Assembly: GCA_039027435.1 (NCBI GenBank)
Contig: JBCCKF010000002.1
Span: 248,001-312,000 of the forward strand
Length of the DNA: 64,000 nucleotides
Source of the DNA: CALBPI01 sp039027435
GTDB taxonomy: Bacteria; Pseudomonadota; Gammaproteobacteria; Steroidobacterales; Woeseiaceae
Direction: 5' to 3'
The notes below the pieces were generated by a model that was given only the letters and a program-made list of their open reading frames with translations, made no database searches and had not been told where the DNA came from. Positions 23,706 to 32,017 of this stretch are shown one piece after another (positions within the stretch are counted from its first letter, which is position 1; every line of letters starts with the position of its first letter). A program made the translations under genes and the position numbers.

Positions 23706-25496
23706 CTATCCATCAACTTTGAGTACCGCCAGAAACGCTTCCTGCGGGATTTCTACTGACCCGACTTGTTTCATGCGTCGCTTGCCGGCTTTCTGCTTCT
23801 CGAGCAATTTGCGTTTTCGGCTGACATCGCCGCCATAGCACTTGGCCGTCACGTTCTTTCTCAACGCCTTTACTGTGCTTCGTGAAATGATCTGGTTACC
23901 AATCGCTGCTTGAATGGCGACATCAAACATCTGGCGGGGAATCAGCTCCCGCATTTTCTCCACAAGCTCACGCCCGCGTGACTGCGCACGATCACGATGT
24001 ACGATAATTGACAACGCATCCACTCGATCGCCATTGATCAGGACATCCAGTCGAACCAGATTGGCTGCCTCGTAGCGTGCAAACTGATAGTCAAAGGAAG
24101 CAAACCCGCGACTGACCGACTTAAGGCGATCAAAGAAATCGAGTACTACCTCAGCCAGAGGCATGTCGTAGTCGATCGACACCTGGCCACCCAGATACTG
24201 CATCCGAGTCTGGACACCACGCTTCTCGATGCAAAGCTTGATAACCGATCCAACGTGCGCCTCCGGCACCAGGATTGATGCGTTGATGATCGGCTCGCGC
24301 AGCTCATTAATTTTGCTCGGCTCAGGCAGGCTGGAAGGATTATCGACATAGACGAGCTCGCCCGTCGTGGTCTCGATCTGGTAGATCACCGTCGGCGCCG
24401 TCGTGATCAGCTCAAGCTCGTATTCGCGCTCCAATCGCTCCTGCACAATCTCCATATGCAGCATGCCCAGAAAACCACAGCGGAACCCGAAGCCAAGCGC
24501 CGCCGACGACTCCGGCTCGAAATGCAGCGCAGCATCGTTGAGTCTGAGTTTCTGCAATGCCTCGCGAAACGTCTCGTAGTCGTCGCTGGAAATGGGGAAC
24601 ATGCCGGCAAAGACTTTGGGCTGCACCTGCTTAAACCCCTCCAGAGGGGCCTCGGCCTGCGCGCGCTCGTGCGTTAACGTGTCGCCAACCGGTGCGCCTT
24701 CGATTTCCTTGATGCCGGTGATCACAAATCCGACTTCTCCGGGGGTGAGCACCTTATCGTCGGTCATCTTGGGCGTGAACCGACCCAGTCGATCCACGAT
24801 GTGCGCATTCCCCGTGGACATCACACGCACTTTGTCGCCCTTGTTGAGCGTGCCTTGAACGATTCGCACCAACGACACCACGCCGACATAGTTATCGAAC
24901 CAACTATCAATGATCAGCGCTTGCAGCGGGGCTTCGGCGTCGCCTTTTGGTGCCGGGATATCACGCACGATGCGCTCGAGAAGCGCTTTGACGCCCAGCC
25001 CTGTCTTCGCACTGACCTCGCTCGCGTCGGTGGCGTCGATACCGATGATCTCTTCTATCTCTCGAGAGACGCGCTCGGGCTCTGCTGCAGGAAGATCGAT
25101 CTTGTTCAGCACCGGCAAGACTTCAAGGCCCTGATCAATCGCGGTGTAACAATTGGCTACGCTCTGCGCCTCAACACCTTGCGCCGCATCGACGACAAGC
25201 AGAGCGCCTTCACACGCTGACAGAGAGCGCGACACCTCATACGAGAAATCGACGTGCCCTGGCGTATCGATAATATTGAGCTGATAGGTCTGGCCATCAT
25301 CGGCGTCGTAGTGCAGCGTCACACTCTGCGCTTTGATCGTGATGCCACGCTCGCGCTCGATATCCATACTGTCGAGCACCTGTTCAGCCATCTCCCGCTG
25401 CTCAAGTCCACCGCACATTTGGATGAACCGATCAGCAAGCGTCGACTTGCCATGGTCGATGTGCGCAATGATGGAGAAATTACGGATATTTTGCAT
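23706..25496 (-). CDS. lepA: Elongation factor 4 (LepA)
   Basis: Ribosome-binding GTPase that can back-translocate or remodel ribosomes, 596 aa from the chosen start. The G domain reads MQNIRNFSIIAHIDHGKST, DTPGHVDFSYEVSRS and VLNKIDLPAA. The C-terminal LepA-specific domain follows, ending MKQVGSVEIPQEAFLAVLK. An in-frame ATG at 25529 would add 11 residues, but it falls inside a TATAAT hexamer, and all relatives begin at the ATG at 25496. Confidence 0.97.
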   Translation of the reverse strand: MQNIRNFSIIAHIDHGKSTLADRFIQMCGGLEQREMAEQVLDSMDIERERGITIKAQSVTLHYDADDGQTYQLNIIDTPGHVDFSYEVSRSLSACEGALLVVDAAQGVEAQSVANCYTAIDQGLEVLPVLNKIDLPAAEPERVSREIEEIIGIDATDASEVSAKTGLGVKALLERIVRDIPAPKGDAEAPLQALIIDSWFDNYVGVVSLVRIVQGTLNKGDKVRVMSTGNAHIVDRLGRFTPKMTDDKVLTPGEVGFVITGIKEIEGAPVGDTLTHERAQAEAPLEGFKQVQPKVFAGMFPISSDDYETFREALQKLRLNDAALHFEPESSAALGFGFRCGFLGMLHMEIVQERLEREYELELITTAPTVIYQIETTTGELVYVDNPSSLPEPSKINELREPIINASILVPEAHVGSVIKLCIEKRGVQTRMQYLGGQVSIDYDMPLAEVVLDFFDRLKSVSRGFASFDYQFARYEAANLVRLDVLINGDRVDALSIIVHRDRAQSRGRELVEKMRELIPRQMFDVAIQAAIGNQIISRSTVKALRKNVTAKCYGGDVSRKRKLLEKQKAGKRRMKQVGSVEIPQEAFLAVLKVDG

Positions 25497-25527
25497 GAAG
25501 ATGGGTTCAACGCTGCCAGGCGCGCTC

Positions 25528-25533
25528 ATTATA
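25528..25533 (-). promoter_or_regulatory. Consensus -10 box upstream of lepA
   Basis: TATAAT on the minus strand, 31 nt before the lepA ATG, in a 93-bp gap after the thioredoxin-fold gene. No good -35 was found at 16-18 bp. If used, it gives the lepA-lepB-rnc operon its own promoter separate from the rpoE operon. Confidence 0.45.
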
Positions 25534-25589
25534 GTCTTTGATGGTGCGAAAACGTGCGAATGTGTTCCGGTTTTCGCAGCGACCGGCCG

Positions 25590-25838
25590 CTAATCCACGG
25601 GCTCCAGGCTGCGCAAGAAAGCATACAGACGGGCCGTATCCAAATGGCCTTCGCAGATTTCGATATCGCCCGCGGCCAAAACCGGCACCCGCAGATTATA
25701 CCGCTCCTGAAGCTCGGAATCCGCGTCGATATCAACCACACGCACGTCGCACCTTCCGCGCACAATCGGCAACAGTATCTCGATGAGCTCTTCGCACAGG
25801 TGACAACCCTGACGTGAGTACACGCTAAGCTCAGCCAT
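25590..25838 (-). CDS. Glutaredoxin-family (thioredoxin-fold) protein
   Basis: An 82-aa thioredoxin-fold protein starting MAELSVYSRQGCHLCEELIE, with a CHLC redox motif at residues 12-15 and the cis-Pro in LRVPVLAAG (about 57). Small members like this usually lie beside lepA or the muc/rse operon in gammaproteobacteria, and their substrate is unknown. The ATG at 25838 shares a base with the rseC stop (TGATG). The longer open frame to 25925 lies inside rseC and is rejected. In Pseudomonas mucD lies between mucC and this gene. Here it is missing. Confidence 0.85.
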   Translation of the reverse strand: MAELSVYSRQGCHLCEELIEILLPIVRGRCDVRVVDIDADSELQERYNLRVPVLAAGDIEICEGHLDTARLYAFLRSLEPVD

Positions 25839-26242
25839 CACTCGATCACCAGACTCGAGCGCTGCGCACCTCGGGTCAGGATGCGGGCCAGCACGGTTGC
25901 AAGAAAGACCCCCGCAACACCGCATAGTGCCGTCAGTCCATCACCCGCACCGGATAAACTGGCAATCGATGCGCCCGCGAGCAACCCTGCCAGCGGAATA
26001 CCGTAGCCCGTCATTGCAGCGATCCGTAAATCCCTTGCGTTGCATCGAACCGACAGATGACTACCGCGTACGGTGCCTTTCGGGACCGCGTGCCTCGGCA
26101 ATGTCAGAACGCGATTTCGTGACCAAAGCGCCATGCCGCATCCGCGCCCTTCTATGCACGGCGCGCAGGTCGCGCCCGGCGTCACCAAAAGGCGAACACG
26201 CTCGTCGTCGATATCGTCGACGATCGCACGGGTTTCGATCAC
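25838..26242 (-). CDS. rseC: SoxR-reducing/sigma-E regulatory protein RseC
   Basis: Inner-membrane protein of the RseC/MucC family, 134 aa, encoded in the sigma-E operon. A cysteine cluster GATCAPCIEGRGCG (about 22-36) is characteristic, and two hydrophobic helices follow (about 77-97 and 99-120). In E. coli it modulates sigma-E mildly and is linked to SoxR reduction. Start overlaps the rseB stop (26239-26242), and its stop overlaps the downstream thioredoxin-fold gene. Confidence 0.9.
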   Translation of the reverse strand: MIETRAIVDDIDDERVRLLVTPGATCAPCIEGRGCGMALWSRNRVLTLPRHAVPKGTVRGSHLSVRCNARDLRIAAMTGYGIPLAGLLAGASIASLSGAGDGLTALCGVAGVFLATVLARILTRGAQRSSLVIE

Positions 26243-27282
26243 TCTGTGGCTACCGCCTCAGGCGTATCGATCGCGCCGATCTGCTGATCCGCTTGCTCGG
26301 CGAGCATCCTGAGTGTGTTGAGCGGCACCTCACCGACGAGGGTCATTGTGCGATTACCCACGGATCTCTGGTAGCTATGCGTTGCGCCCATCTTCCCATG
26401 TTTGCCACCCGTGCCGGTCGAACCCGCCGCAACAAATACGGACACGGTCGCAATACCGTCGGAATATTCAAAGCGCCGAACGGTACGACCATTAACCTGA
26501 ACCATCTCGCCCCTAGGCCCCTTGAGGGTGAACCCTGAAGCATTATTGCCCTCGACGACCACCTCACCCGGGGCAGCCGACAGCGTGTTGGCCGCCCTCT
26601 GCATTGAGCTGTTGGCATACTTTTCAGCGAGCTCAGATGGACTCGCATGGATAACCTGGAATCCCGAATCATCAATGTCACTGATGAGCGCGGACTTCGG
26701 AATCTCGATACCGATTTGCACGTCGGTGAAACGAACCTCCTCAACGACGCGCTTGCCATTGAGTAACTGCATACGCAGTGGCAACAGTGTCTCCGCATCT
26801 ACCCAGAGGCTGTGCCCGTATCGGAATGCATCCTTAGGACGGATAAAGAATCGTTTAGCTTCGCGACCGGCGACTCGATCCGTACCCAGCGAGACCAGCT
26901 CGTAGAATCGGCCGACGTTCTCCGCTACCTGAGGCAGTCGGGTAAACGCATTCGATGCACCTGCTGTCTTATCAATAAACTTGAGCTGGCGGTTCGGATA
27001 AAGACAAACGAGTTCGTTGCCTACGCGGACGATCTCTCGCGGCTCGCCGTCCATCGACACGAGCTTTTCCATCGATACGCCATCGTTATTGAGATGCGCG
27101 ACATGCAAGGTATACAAACGACCGTCCATTGAACGAACGAGTGTTCCCTCGTAGTCGAGTGTCTGCATGGCGTCGTTGATTTGCTGCAGCAGCGGCACCG
27201 GCTCGGATTGGGCGCGAGCAATCCCTAACGTGAGCGCCAGCCCTGCGATAACGCAATAAACGCAACGCAAATAGGCGATCAC
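26239..27282 (-). CDS. rseB: Sigma-E regulator RseB/MucB
   Basis: Periplasmic protein, 347 aa, that binds the anti-sigma factor RseA/MucA and shields it from DegS-type cleavage until lipoproteins or LPS displace it. The signal peptide is at about 1-24 (ending IARAQSEP). The N-terminal LolA-like domain includes QTLDYEGTLVRSMDGRLYT-like text (TLDYEGTLVRS is visible), and the C-terminal domain includes YSDGIATVSVFV and GNRTMTLVGEVP, as in MucB. It is coupled to rseA (27279-27282) and rseC. Confidence 0.95.
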   Translation of the reverse strand: MIAYLRCVYCVIAGLALTLGIARAQSEPVPLLQQINDAMQTLDYEGTLVRSMDGRLYTLHVAHLNNDGVSMEKLVSMDGEPREIVRVGNELVCLYPNRQLKFIDKTAGASNAFTRLPQVAENVGRFYELVSLGTDRVAGREAKRFFIRPKDAFRYGHSLWVDAETLLPLRMQLLNGKRVVEEVRFTDVQIGIEIPKSALISDIDDSGFQVIHASPSELAEKYANSSMQRAANTLSAAPGEVVVEGNNASGFTLKGPRGEMVQVNGRTVRRFEYSDGIATVSVFVAAGSTGTGGKHGKMGATHSYQRSVGNRTMTLVGEVPLNTLRMLAEQADQQIGAIDTPEAVATE

Positions 27283-27917
27283 TGTTCCACCGCCTCGCTG
27301 GCTTCTGCTTCAAGCGAATCCTCTGATGATTCGACGAGCACCTGACCGACGGAGCTTGCATCGAGCATTGGGATCGCGGCCCCGGGCACTAACGTTCGCC
27401 GGGTCGCCGAATGATTCATGACGTAGCCAGCAAGCTCAGGATCGGCAATCACCAGCCGCGATGGAGCCACTTCAGCCGGCACGACGTAGTCGACTTGCGG
27501 CTCGGATGCCGTGTTGCGCAGCGCTTGCTCAGAGGACTGCTCTGCGAGCACCGGCTGTTCGTTGAAACTGCCATCCATCCAGTTCAACGCCAGCGTCGCG
27601 ACACCGAGGGTCAACACGAGACCACCTGCGGCGCGCATCCACGGCGGCGTTCCTGAACGATGCGACTGCGGGCTGTAGGCCATACGAGCACTGCGGTCTG
27701 CGTCATCCGCAACAAGGCCCGCGCGAACACGATCAACAAAGCCGCTATCGGCCGACAGCCGCTCGCCACGCATAATCCTGCCGACGTCCATCAATGTACC
27801 CGCGTAGCCCCTGAGCTCATCATCGCGACCCAGACGCCTCACCAGCAATTCCGCTTCGTTGCTATCGAGTTCACCATCCACAAAGGCGGAGATTTGTTCA
27901 CGCAACTCACTATTCAT
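27279..27917 (-). CDS. rseA: Anti-sigma-E factor RseA/MucA
   Basis: Single-pass inner-membrane anti-sigma factor, 212 aa. The cytoplasmic domain (about 1-92) begins MNSELREQISAFVDGELDSN, the part that holds sigma-E. The transmembrane helix is at about 95-112 (AAGGLVLTLGVATLALNW), and the periplasmic tail binds RseB. The start is secure because an in-frame TAA lies two codons upstream of the ATG. An 81-bp gap separates it from rpoE and contains a 21-codon ORF with its own ribosome site. Regulation is by stepwise proteolysis in known systems. Confidence 0.93.
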   Translation of the reverse strand: MNSELREQISAFVDGELDSNEAELLVRRLGRDDELRGYAGTLMDVGRIMRGERLSADSGFVDRVRAGLVADDADRSARMAYSPQSHRSGTPPWMRAAGGLVLTLGVATLALNWMDGSFNEQPVLAEQSSEQALRNTASEPQVDYVVPAEVAPSRLVIADPELAGYVMNHSATRRTLVPGAAIPMLDASSVGQVLVESSEDSLEAEASEAVEQ

Positions 27918-27930
27918 CGATTAATCACCA

Positions 27931-27996
27931 TTAGTAATCCCGTTGCACGCATCGGTGCGCGCTGATCTTCTTCTTGTTGTTGTTTCCGCGGTACAT
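27931..27996 (-). CDS. Possible 21-aa small ORF between rpoE and rseA
   Basis: A short reading frame starts ATG at 27996 and ends TAA at 27931. The product begins MYRGNNNKKK and ends RDY, is basic and contains one Cys. AGGAG (28003-28007) lies 6 nt before its ATG and overlaps the last codons of rpoE, giving a better ribosome site than rseA has. It is not in frame with rseA, so it is not an N-terminal extension. It resembles nothing I recognise. It may be a leader peptide coupling rpoE translation to rseA, or just chance. Confidence 0.4.
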   Translation of the reverse strand: MYRGNNNKKKISAHRCVQRDY

Positions 27997-27998
27997 CC

Positions 27999-28604
27999 CT
28001 AGCTCCTGAGTTGAGATGCCGCCTGCGATGGCTCGGCCATCGCGTCGATGCCCTTGTTGATCGCCTCACGCGCCCGAAAAATCCGCGAACGCACCGTGCC
28101 CACAGGACATTCCATTGCCTCGGCGATCTCCTCGTAACTCATACCGTCCAGCTCGCGCAGCACGATGGCGGTACGTAAGTCCTCTGGCAGCGCTGCGATC
28201 GATTCACCGATCTTGAGCTGCATCTCGTCCTTCATGGCCACCGCCTCGGGGGAATCCTCACTGCGCAGGCGCTCGTGCACCTCGTAGTAATTGGGATCCT
28301 GAAGATCCAGGTCGTAGTCCATCGGTCGCCGTTTTGCAGCGACGAGGTAGTTCTTCGCAGTGTTGACGGCAATACGATAGAGCCATGTATAGAACGCGCT
28401 ATCGCCGCGAAACCTTGGCAGGGCGCGATACGCCTTGATAAAGGCGTCCTGAGCAACGTCCAGCGCCTCGTCCTGGTCGCGGACGTAGCGCGACACCAGG
28501 TTCACGATCTTGTGCTGGTATTTAAGCACCAGCAGATCAAACGCTCCGTTGTCGCCCTGCTGTACACGCTTTACCAATAATCGGTCGTTTGCTGTCGAGC
28601 CCAT
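27999..28604 (-). CDS. rpoE: RNA polymerase sigma factor RpoE (AlgU)
   Basis: Extracytoplasmic-function sigma factor controlling the envelope stress response, 201 aa. Region 2 is FDLLVLKYQHKIVNLVSRYVRD split over two blocks, with EALDVAQDAFIKAYRAL (region 2.2-2.4). Region 4 shows LPEDLRTAIVLRELDGMSYEEIA and CPVGTVRSRIFRARE with the helix-turn-helix. The frame is open to 28661, but the ATG at 28604 matches the family, and the putative sigma-E promoter at 28648-28674 would place the transcript start downstream of the longer start. It is followed by rseA, rseB and rseC. Confidence 0.97.
   Translation of the reverse strand: MGSTANDRLLVKRVQQGDNGAFDLLVLKYQHKIVNLVSRYVRDQDEALDVAQDAFIKAYRALPRFRGDSAFYTWLYRIAVNTAKNYLVAAKRRPMDYDLDLQDPNYYEVHERLRSEDSPEAVAMKDEMQLKIGESIAALPEDLRTAIVLRELDGMSYEEIAEAMECPVGTVRSRIFRAREAINKGIDAMAEPSQAASQLRS
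28003..28007 (-). promoter_or_regulatory. Ribosome binding site before the rpoE-rseA small ORF
   Basis: AGGAG on the minus strand inside the last two sense codons of rpoE (AGG AGC), 6 nt before the small-ORF ATG. The order is SD, rpoE stop TAG, GG, ATG. Confidence 0.5.
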
Positions 28605-28647
28605 GCGGGCGTGCCTCTTTCTTGGCGGCGGTTCGCCCGCCCATTTA

Positions 28648-28674
28648 TGTGACCTGCCCAAAGAACGAAAGTTC
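28648..28674 (-). promoter_or_regulatory. Sigma-E-type autoregulatory promoter of rpoE
   Basis: GAACTT (28669-28674) and TCACA (28648-28652) on the minus strand are separated by 16 bp. This fits the ECF sigma-E pattern of GGAACTT, 15-17 bp, then a TC-rich -10. The -35 core is strong and the -10 partial. The start codon follows about 43 nt downstream, as expected for autoregulation of rpoE. Confidence 0.55.
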
Positions 28675-28735
28675 TGCGGCTGCCTACGAATACACGATCG
28701 CCATGGGGCCTATCGCCGAGGCCCTCTATCACTCT

Positions 28736-28752
28736 GAATTTACTATAAATTC
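28736..28752. repeat. 7-bp inverted repeat at the ygfX end
   Basis: GAATTTA-CTA-TAAATTC is a perfect palindrome with a 3-bp centre, spanning the ygfX stop codon region. It has no following U-run. It could be an operator upstream of rpoE or chance. Confidence 0.35.
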
Positions 28753-29183
28753 CGTCCTGATTCAGCGAATCTTTGCAAACCCCACTGATGCTGCAGGGCA
28801 CGCCACAACCGGGAGTTTTGCCGCTTGAGCAGATAGCAGCGATGTTTCTGGCCCTCAATATCCATGTCGAGAACCGCAAAGCTCCCGAACAGACGGGATT
28901 GCGGGTACATGCAAGCGCGGACCTGACGAGCGCCGGGAGTGAGTAGCGCCGACCACACGCCATCATAGAACGCCAGAGTGACAGGCGGCTCAGGCTGACG
29001 ATATAGCGCCCAACACTCGAGAGATGCCAGAGCGAATACAACAGCGAGGAAGAGGTGTCGCTCCAGGGCGTCGGGTGCCTGAGTAAGGGCGGCGATGCCC
29101 AGCAGCACCAACCACAACCAGATCAGAGCCAGACCAAGTTCACGTGCGGATCGATACGGAACGAGCGTTATCAAGAATGTCAC
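28743..29183 (-). CDS. YgfX family membrane protein
   Basis: Membrane protein of about 146 aa directly downstream of sdhE, the position of ygfX (cptA) in gammaproteobacteria. Two adjacent helices (about ARELGLALIWLWLVLLGIAAL and HLFLAVVFALASLECWAL) are followed by a soluble C-terminal domain ending HQWGLQRFAESGRNL. YgfX has been proposed as a toxin paired with SdhE, although SdhE is now known as a flavin assembly factor. I chose the GTG at 29183, and an ORF to 29222 exists. Start is uncertain because there is no clear ribosome site. It overlaps the sdhE 3' end. Confidence 0.65.
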   Translation of the reverse strand: MTFLITLVPYRSARELGLALIWLWLVLLGIAALTQAPDALERHLFLAVVFALASLECWALYRQPEPPVTLAFYDGVWSALLTPGARQVRACMYPQSRLFGSFAVLDMDIEGQKHRCYLLKRQNSRLWRALQHQWGLQRFAESGRNL

Positions 29184-29400
29184 GGACCAGTGCTGCTGTC
29201 GGCTCGGAGCGCGGGACCACACCCTTTACCAAATACGCATAAATCTCAGGATCTTGCGCTTCCAGCAATGCGACAAACTCGGACTGTTGGGCAGAATCTG
29301 TTGACTCGTATCGTTGCTCAAGAAAGGCGAGCAACAACTGGTCGAGCTCCCGCATACCCCGTCGGCACCGCCAGCGCAGCGCTTTGAGATGAGTATCCAA
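29140..29400 (-). CDS. sdhE: FAD assembly factor SdhE
   Basis: Small 86-aa protein that promotes covalent FAD attachment to SdhA (succinate dehydrogenase assembly factor 2 family). The conserved RGMRELDQLL block is at residues 14-23, containing the RGxxE motif that contacts the flavoprotein. The rest fits the helical fold (FLEQRYESTDSAQQSEFVALLE). It lies 7 nt after sdhB and overlaps ygfX, matching the sdhE-ygfX pair in other gammaproteobacteria. An SDHAF4-like protein is encoded at the other end of the operon. Confidence 0.92.
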   Translation of the reverse strand: MDTHLKALRWRCRRGMRELDQLLLAFLEQRYESTDSAQQSEFVALLEAQDPEIYAYLVKGVVPRSEPTAALVRDILDNARSVSIRT

Positions 29401-29407
29401 ATCGAAC

Positions 29408-30190
29408 TCAGTGACGGCGCTTGGCCATCATTTTCTTGGTTTCGGCGATCGCTTTCGCGGGATTCAGACCCTTAGGACAGGTTTGCGTGCAGTTCATGAT
29501 CGTGTGGCAACGGTACATCTTGAACGGATCTTCTAGGAATTCGAGTCGATCCTCAGTCGCATCATCGCGACTGTCGACCAGCCAGCGGTATGAAGCCAGT
29601 AATGCCGCAGGTCCGAGGTAGCGATCGCTGTTCCACCAATAACTCGGGCAACTCGTAGAACAACACGCACACAAAATACAGGCTGACGGCTCATTGATGA
29701 GCTCCTGGTCTTCTTTGGTTTGTAGCCGCTCCGAGTCGGCCGAGGCAGGCTTGTCAGACTGCAACCAAGGCTTGATGGACGCGTATTGCGCGTAGAAGTT
29801 GGTCAGATCCGGCACCAGATCCTTGATAACGGGCATGTGTGGGAGCGGATAGATTGTGACCTGATCACCCAAATCCTCCGCTGCTTTGATGCATGCCAGA
29901 GTATTGCCGCCACCGACATTCATCGCACAGGAGCCACAGATGCCTTCGCGGCACGAACGACGGAACGTCAGCGTAGGGTCGATCTCGTTCTTGATCTTGA
30001 TCAAAGCATCAAGAACCATCGGTCCGCAGGTATCCGTGTCTACGTCATAGGTATCCATGCGGGGCGCCGAATCGTTATCCGGATCGTAGCGGTAGATCAC
30101 GTAGCGTCGCACATTCGTCGCACCCTCGGGAGCCGCGAAATGACGGCCTTCCGTTGGGCGGCTGTTTTTCGGTAGTCGAAACTCTGCCAT
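29408..30190 (-). CDS. sdhB: Succinate dehydrogenase iron-sulfur subunit
   Basis: Complex II subunit, 260 aa, carrying electrons from SdhA to quinone. The 2Fe-2S ligands are in CREGICGSCAMNVGG with an upstream ferredoxin-type fold, and the 4Fe-4S and 3Fe-4S ligands are in ACILCACCSTSCPSYWW and the later CHTIMNCTQTCPKGLNP. Those sections end in typical KAIAETKKMMAK. GGAGAACGAC before the ATG gives a good ribosome site. It follows sdhA by 32 nt in sdhCDAB order. Confidence 0.98.
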   Translation of the reverse strand: MAEFRLPKNSRPTEGRHFAAPEGATNVRRYVIYRYDPDNDSAPRMDTYDVDTDTCGPMVLDALIKIKNEIDPTLTFRRSCREGICGSCAMNVGGGNTLACIKAAEDLGDQVTIYPLPHMPVIKDLVPDLTNFYAQYASIKPWLQSDKPASADSERLQTKEDQELINEPSACILCACCSTSCPSYWWNSDRYLGPAALLASYRWLVDSRDDATEDRLEFLEDPFKMYRCHTIMNCTQTCPKGLNPAKAIAETKKMMAKRRH

Positions 30191-30222
30191 GTCGTTCTCC
30201 TCGGTCGCAGGACCGTGGTCTC

Positions 30223-32010
30223 CTAGTAAGTTCTCGCCTTCGGCGGGATTGCCTCTACCTCATCGGTCAGTGTCTGGCTGTGCACAGGCCGGTAGTCAAT
30301 CGAAATACCATAACCCTCATCCGTCCATGCGAGCGTGTGCTTCATCCAGTTTTCGTCGTCGCGATCCGGATAATCCTCACGTGCCTGTGCACCACGACTC
30401 TCGTGACGGTTTTCCGCTGAGCAGACCGTCGACATCGCGTTGATCATAAGATTCTCAAGCTCCATCGTCTCGATCAGATCGGTGTTCCAGATCAGCGAGC
30501 GGTCTGCGACTCTGATGTCCTCCATGCTCGCAGCCGTTGCCTGCATTTTTTCGATGCCTTCTTGCAACAGGGACTCTGTGCGGAATACGGCCGCATGCCG
30601 TTGCATGGTCTTCTGCATCTCAAGGCGAATTTCCGCGGTACCTCGCTCGCCATTCGCATGACGGAGTTTGTCGAGACGCGACACTGCGTAGTCGCCCGCG
30701 CTCGCCGGCAGATCAGGCTGCGAATCGCCGGGCTTCATGGTCTCGGCGCAGAAGCCGGCCGCACCGCGACCGAAAACTACCAGATCCAGCAACGAGTTCG
30801 AGCCGAGACGATTCGCCCCGTGCACTGACACACAGCCCGCCTCACCAATGGCCATCAGCCCGGGAACCACGGAGTCCGGATCGCCATCTTTGAGTGTAAC
30901 GACCTGACCGCGATAATCAGTGGGAATACCACCCATGTTGTAGTGCACCGTCGGCAATACGGGAATCGGATCCTTATTAACGTCGACGCCTGCGAAAATG
31001 CGTGCCGTCTCGGCGATACCCGGGAGTCGTTCGTCGATGACCTCAGGCCCGAGATGCTCAAGGTGTAAATGGATGTGGTCCTGCTCAGGGCCAACGCCAC
31101 GCCCTTCCTGAATCTCGACGGTCATCGACCGGCTGACCACATCACGCGAGGCGAGGTCTTTGGCGTTTGGCGCGTAGCGCTCCATAAAACGCTCGCCTTC
31201 CGAGTTGGTCAGATATCCGCCCTCGCCGCGTGATCCTTCGGTAATCAGGCATCCGGCACCGTAGATGCCGGTCGGGTGGAACTGTACAAATTCCATGTCC
31301 TGCAGCGGCAGTCCGGCGCGCGCCACCATACCACCGCCGTCTCCGGTGCAGGTATGTGCCGACGTGCATGAGAAGTAGGCGCGCCCGTACCCGCCGGTCG
31401 CCAGAATGACTTTGGCGGCACGGAAGCGATGCAAAGTGCCGTCCGCTAGGTTCAGCGCAACGATGCCGCGGCATTCCCCGTCGACCATGATCAGATCGAT
31501 CGCAAAGTACTCGATGAAGAATTCCGCATCGTGCTTGAGCGACTGCTGATAGAGCGTGTGCAACATTGCGTGACCCGTGCGGTCAGCAGCGGCACAGGTA
31601 CGCTGCGCGGTTCCTTCGCCAAAGTGGGTCGTCATGCCGCCAAATGGTCGCTGGTAAATCTTGCCCGCCTCCGTACGCGAGAACGGCACTCCGTAGTGCT
31701 CTAGCTCAATCACAGCCTGAGGCGCTTCCTTGCACATGTACTCGATCGCGTCCTGATCGCCGAGCCAGTCAGCGCCTTTAACGGTGTCATACATGTGCCA
31801 GCGCCAGTCATCTTCACCCATATTGCCAAGCGCGGCGCTGATGCCGCCTTGTGCCGCAACGGTGTGGCTTCGGGTCGGAAATACTTTGGTCACGCACGCC
31901 GTGGTAAATCCAGCCTCGGCCAACCCGAACGTTGCGCGCAAGCCCGCCCCGCCGGCGCCCACGACAACCACGTCGTAGGTATGGTCCTGAAATTGATATT
32001 CAGCCGTCAT
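30223..32010 (-). CDS. sdhA: Succinate dehydrogenase flavoprotein subunit
   Basis: Catalytic flavoprotein of complex II, 595 aa, oxidises succinate to fumarate. FAD-binding VVVGAGGAGLRATFGLA is followed by the flavin-attachment region TKVFPTRSHTVAAQGG (His that takes the covalent FAD). HPTGIYGAGCLITEGSRGEGG and a C-terminal domain follow, ending in RPVHSQTLTDEVEAIPPK. The open frame starts with a TTG at 32025, inside sdhD. I chose the ATG at 32010, 7 nt after the sdhD stop. Assembly is aided by SdhE and probably the DUF1674 protein. Confidence 0.98.
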   Translation of the reverse strand: MTAEYQFQDHTYDVVVVGAGGAGLRATFGLAEAGFTTACVTKVFPTRSHTVAAQGGISAALGNMGEDDWRWHMYDTVKGADWLGDQDAIEYMCKEAPQAVIELEHYGVPFSRTEAGKIYQRPFGGMTTHFGEGTAQRTCAAADRTGHAMLHTLYQQSLKHDAEFFIEYFAIDLIMVDGECRGIVALNLADGTLHRFRAAKVILATGGYGRAYFSCTSAHTCTGDGGGMVARAGLPLQDMEFVQFHPTGIYGAGCLITEGSRGEGGYLTNSEGERFMERYAPNAKDLASRDVVSRSMTVEIQEGRGVGPEQDHIHLHLEHLGPEVIDERLPGIAETARIFAGVDVNKDPIPVLPTVHYNMGGIPTDYRGQVVTLKDGDPDSVVPGLMAIGEAGCVSVHGANRLGSNSLLDLVVFGRGAAGFCAETMKPGDSQPDLPASAGDYAVSRLDKLRHANGERGTAEIRLEMQKTMQRHAAVFRTESLLQEGIEKMQATAASMEDIRVADRSLIWNTDLIETMELENLMINAMSTVCSAENRHESRGAQAREDYPDRDDENWMKHTLAWTDEGYGISIDYRPVHSQTLTDEVEAIPPKARTY

Positions 32011-32017
32011 AAATGTT

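Noticed and set aside
28698..28720. GGGCCT/AGGCCC hairpin upstream of rpoE as a terminator
   Set aside because: There is no U-run after it, and the stem is only 6 bp with a 7-nt loop.
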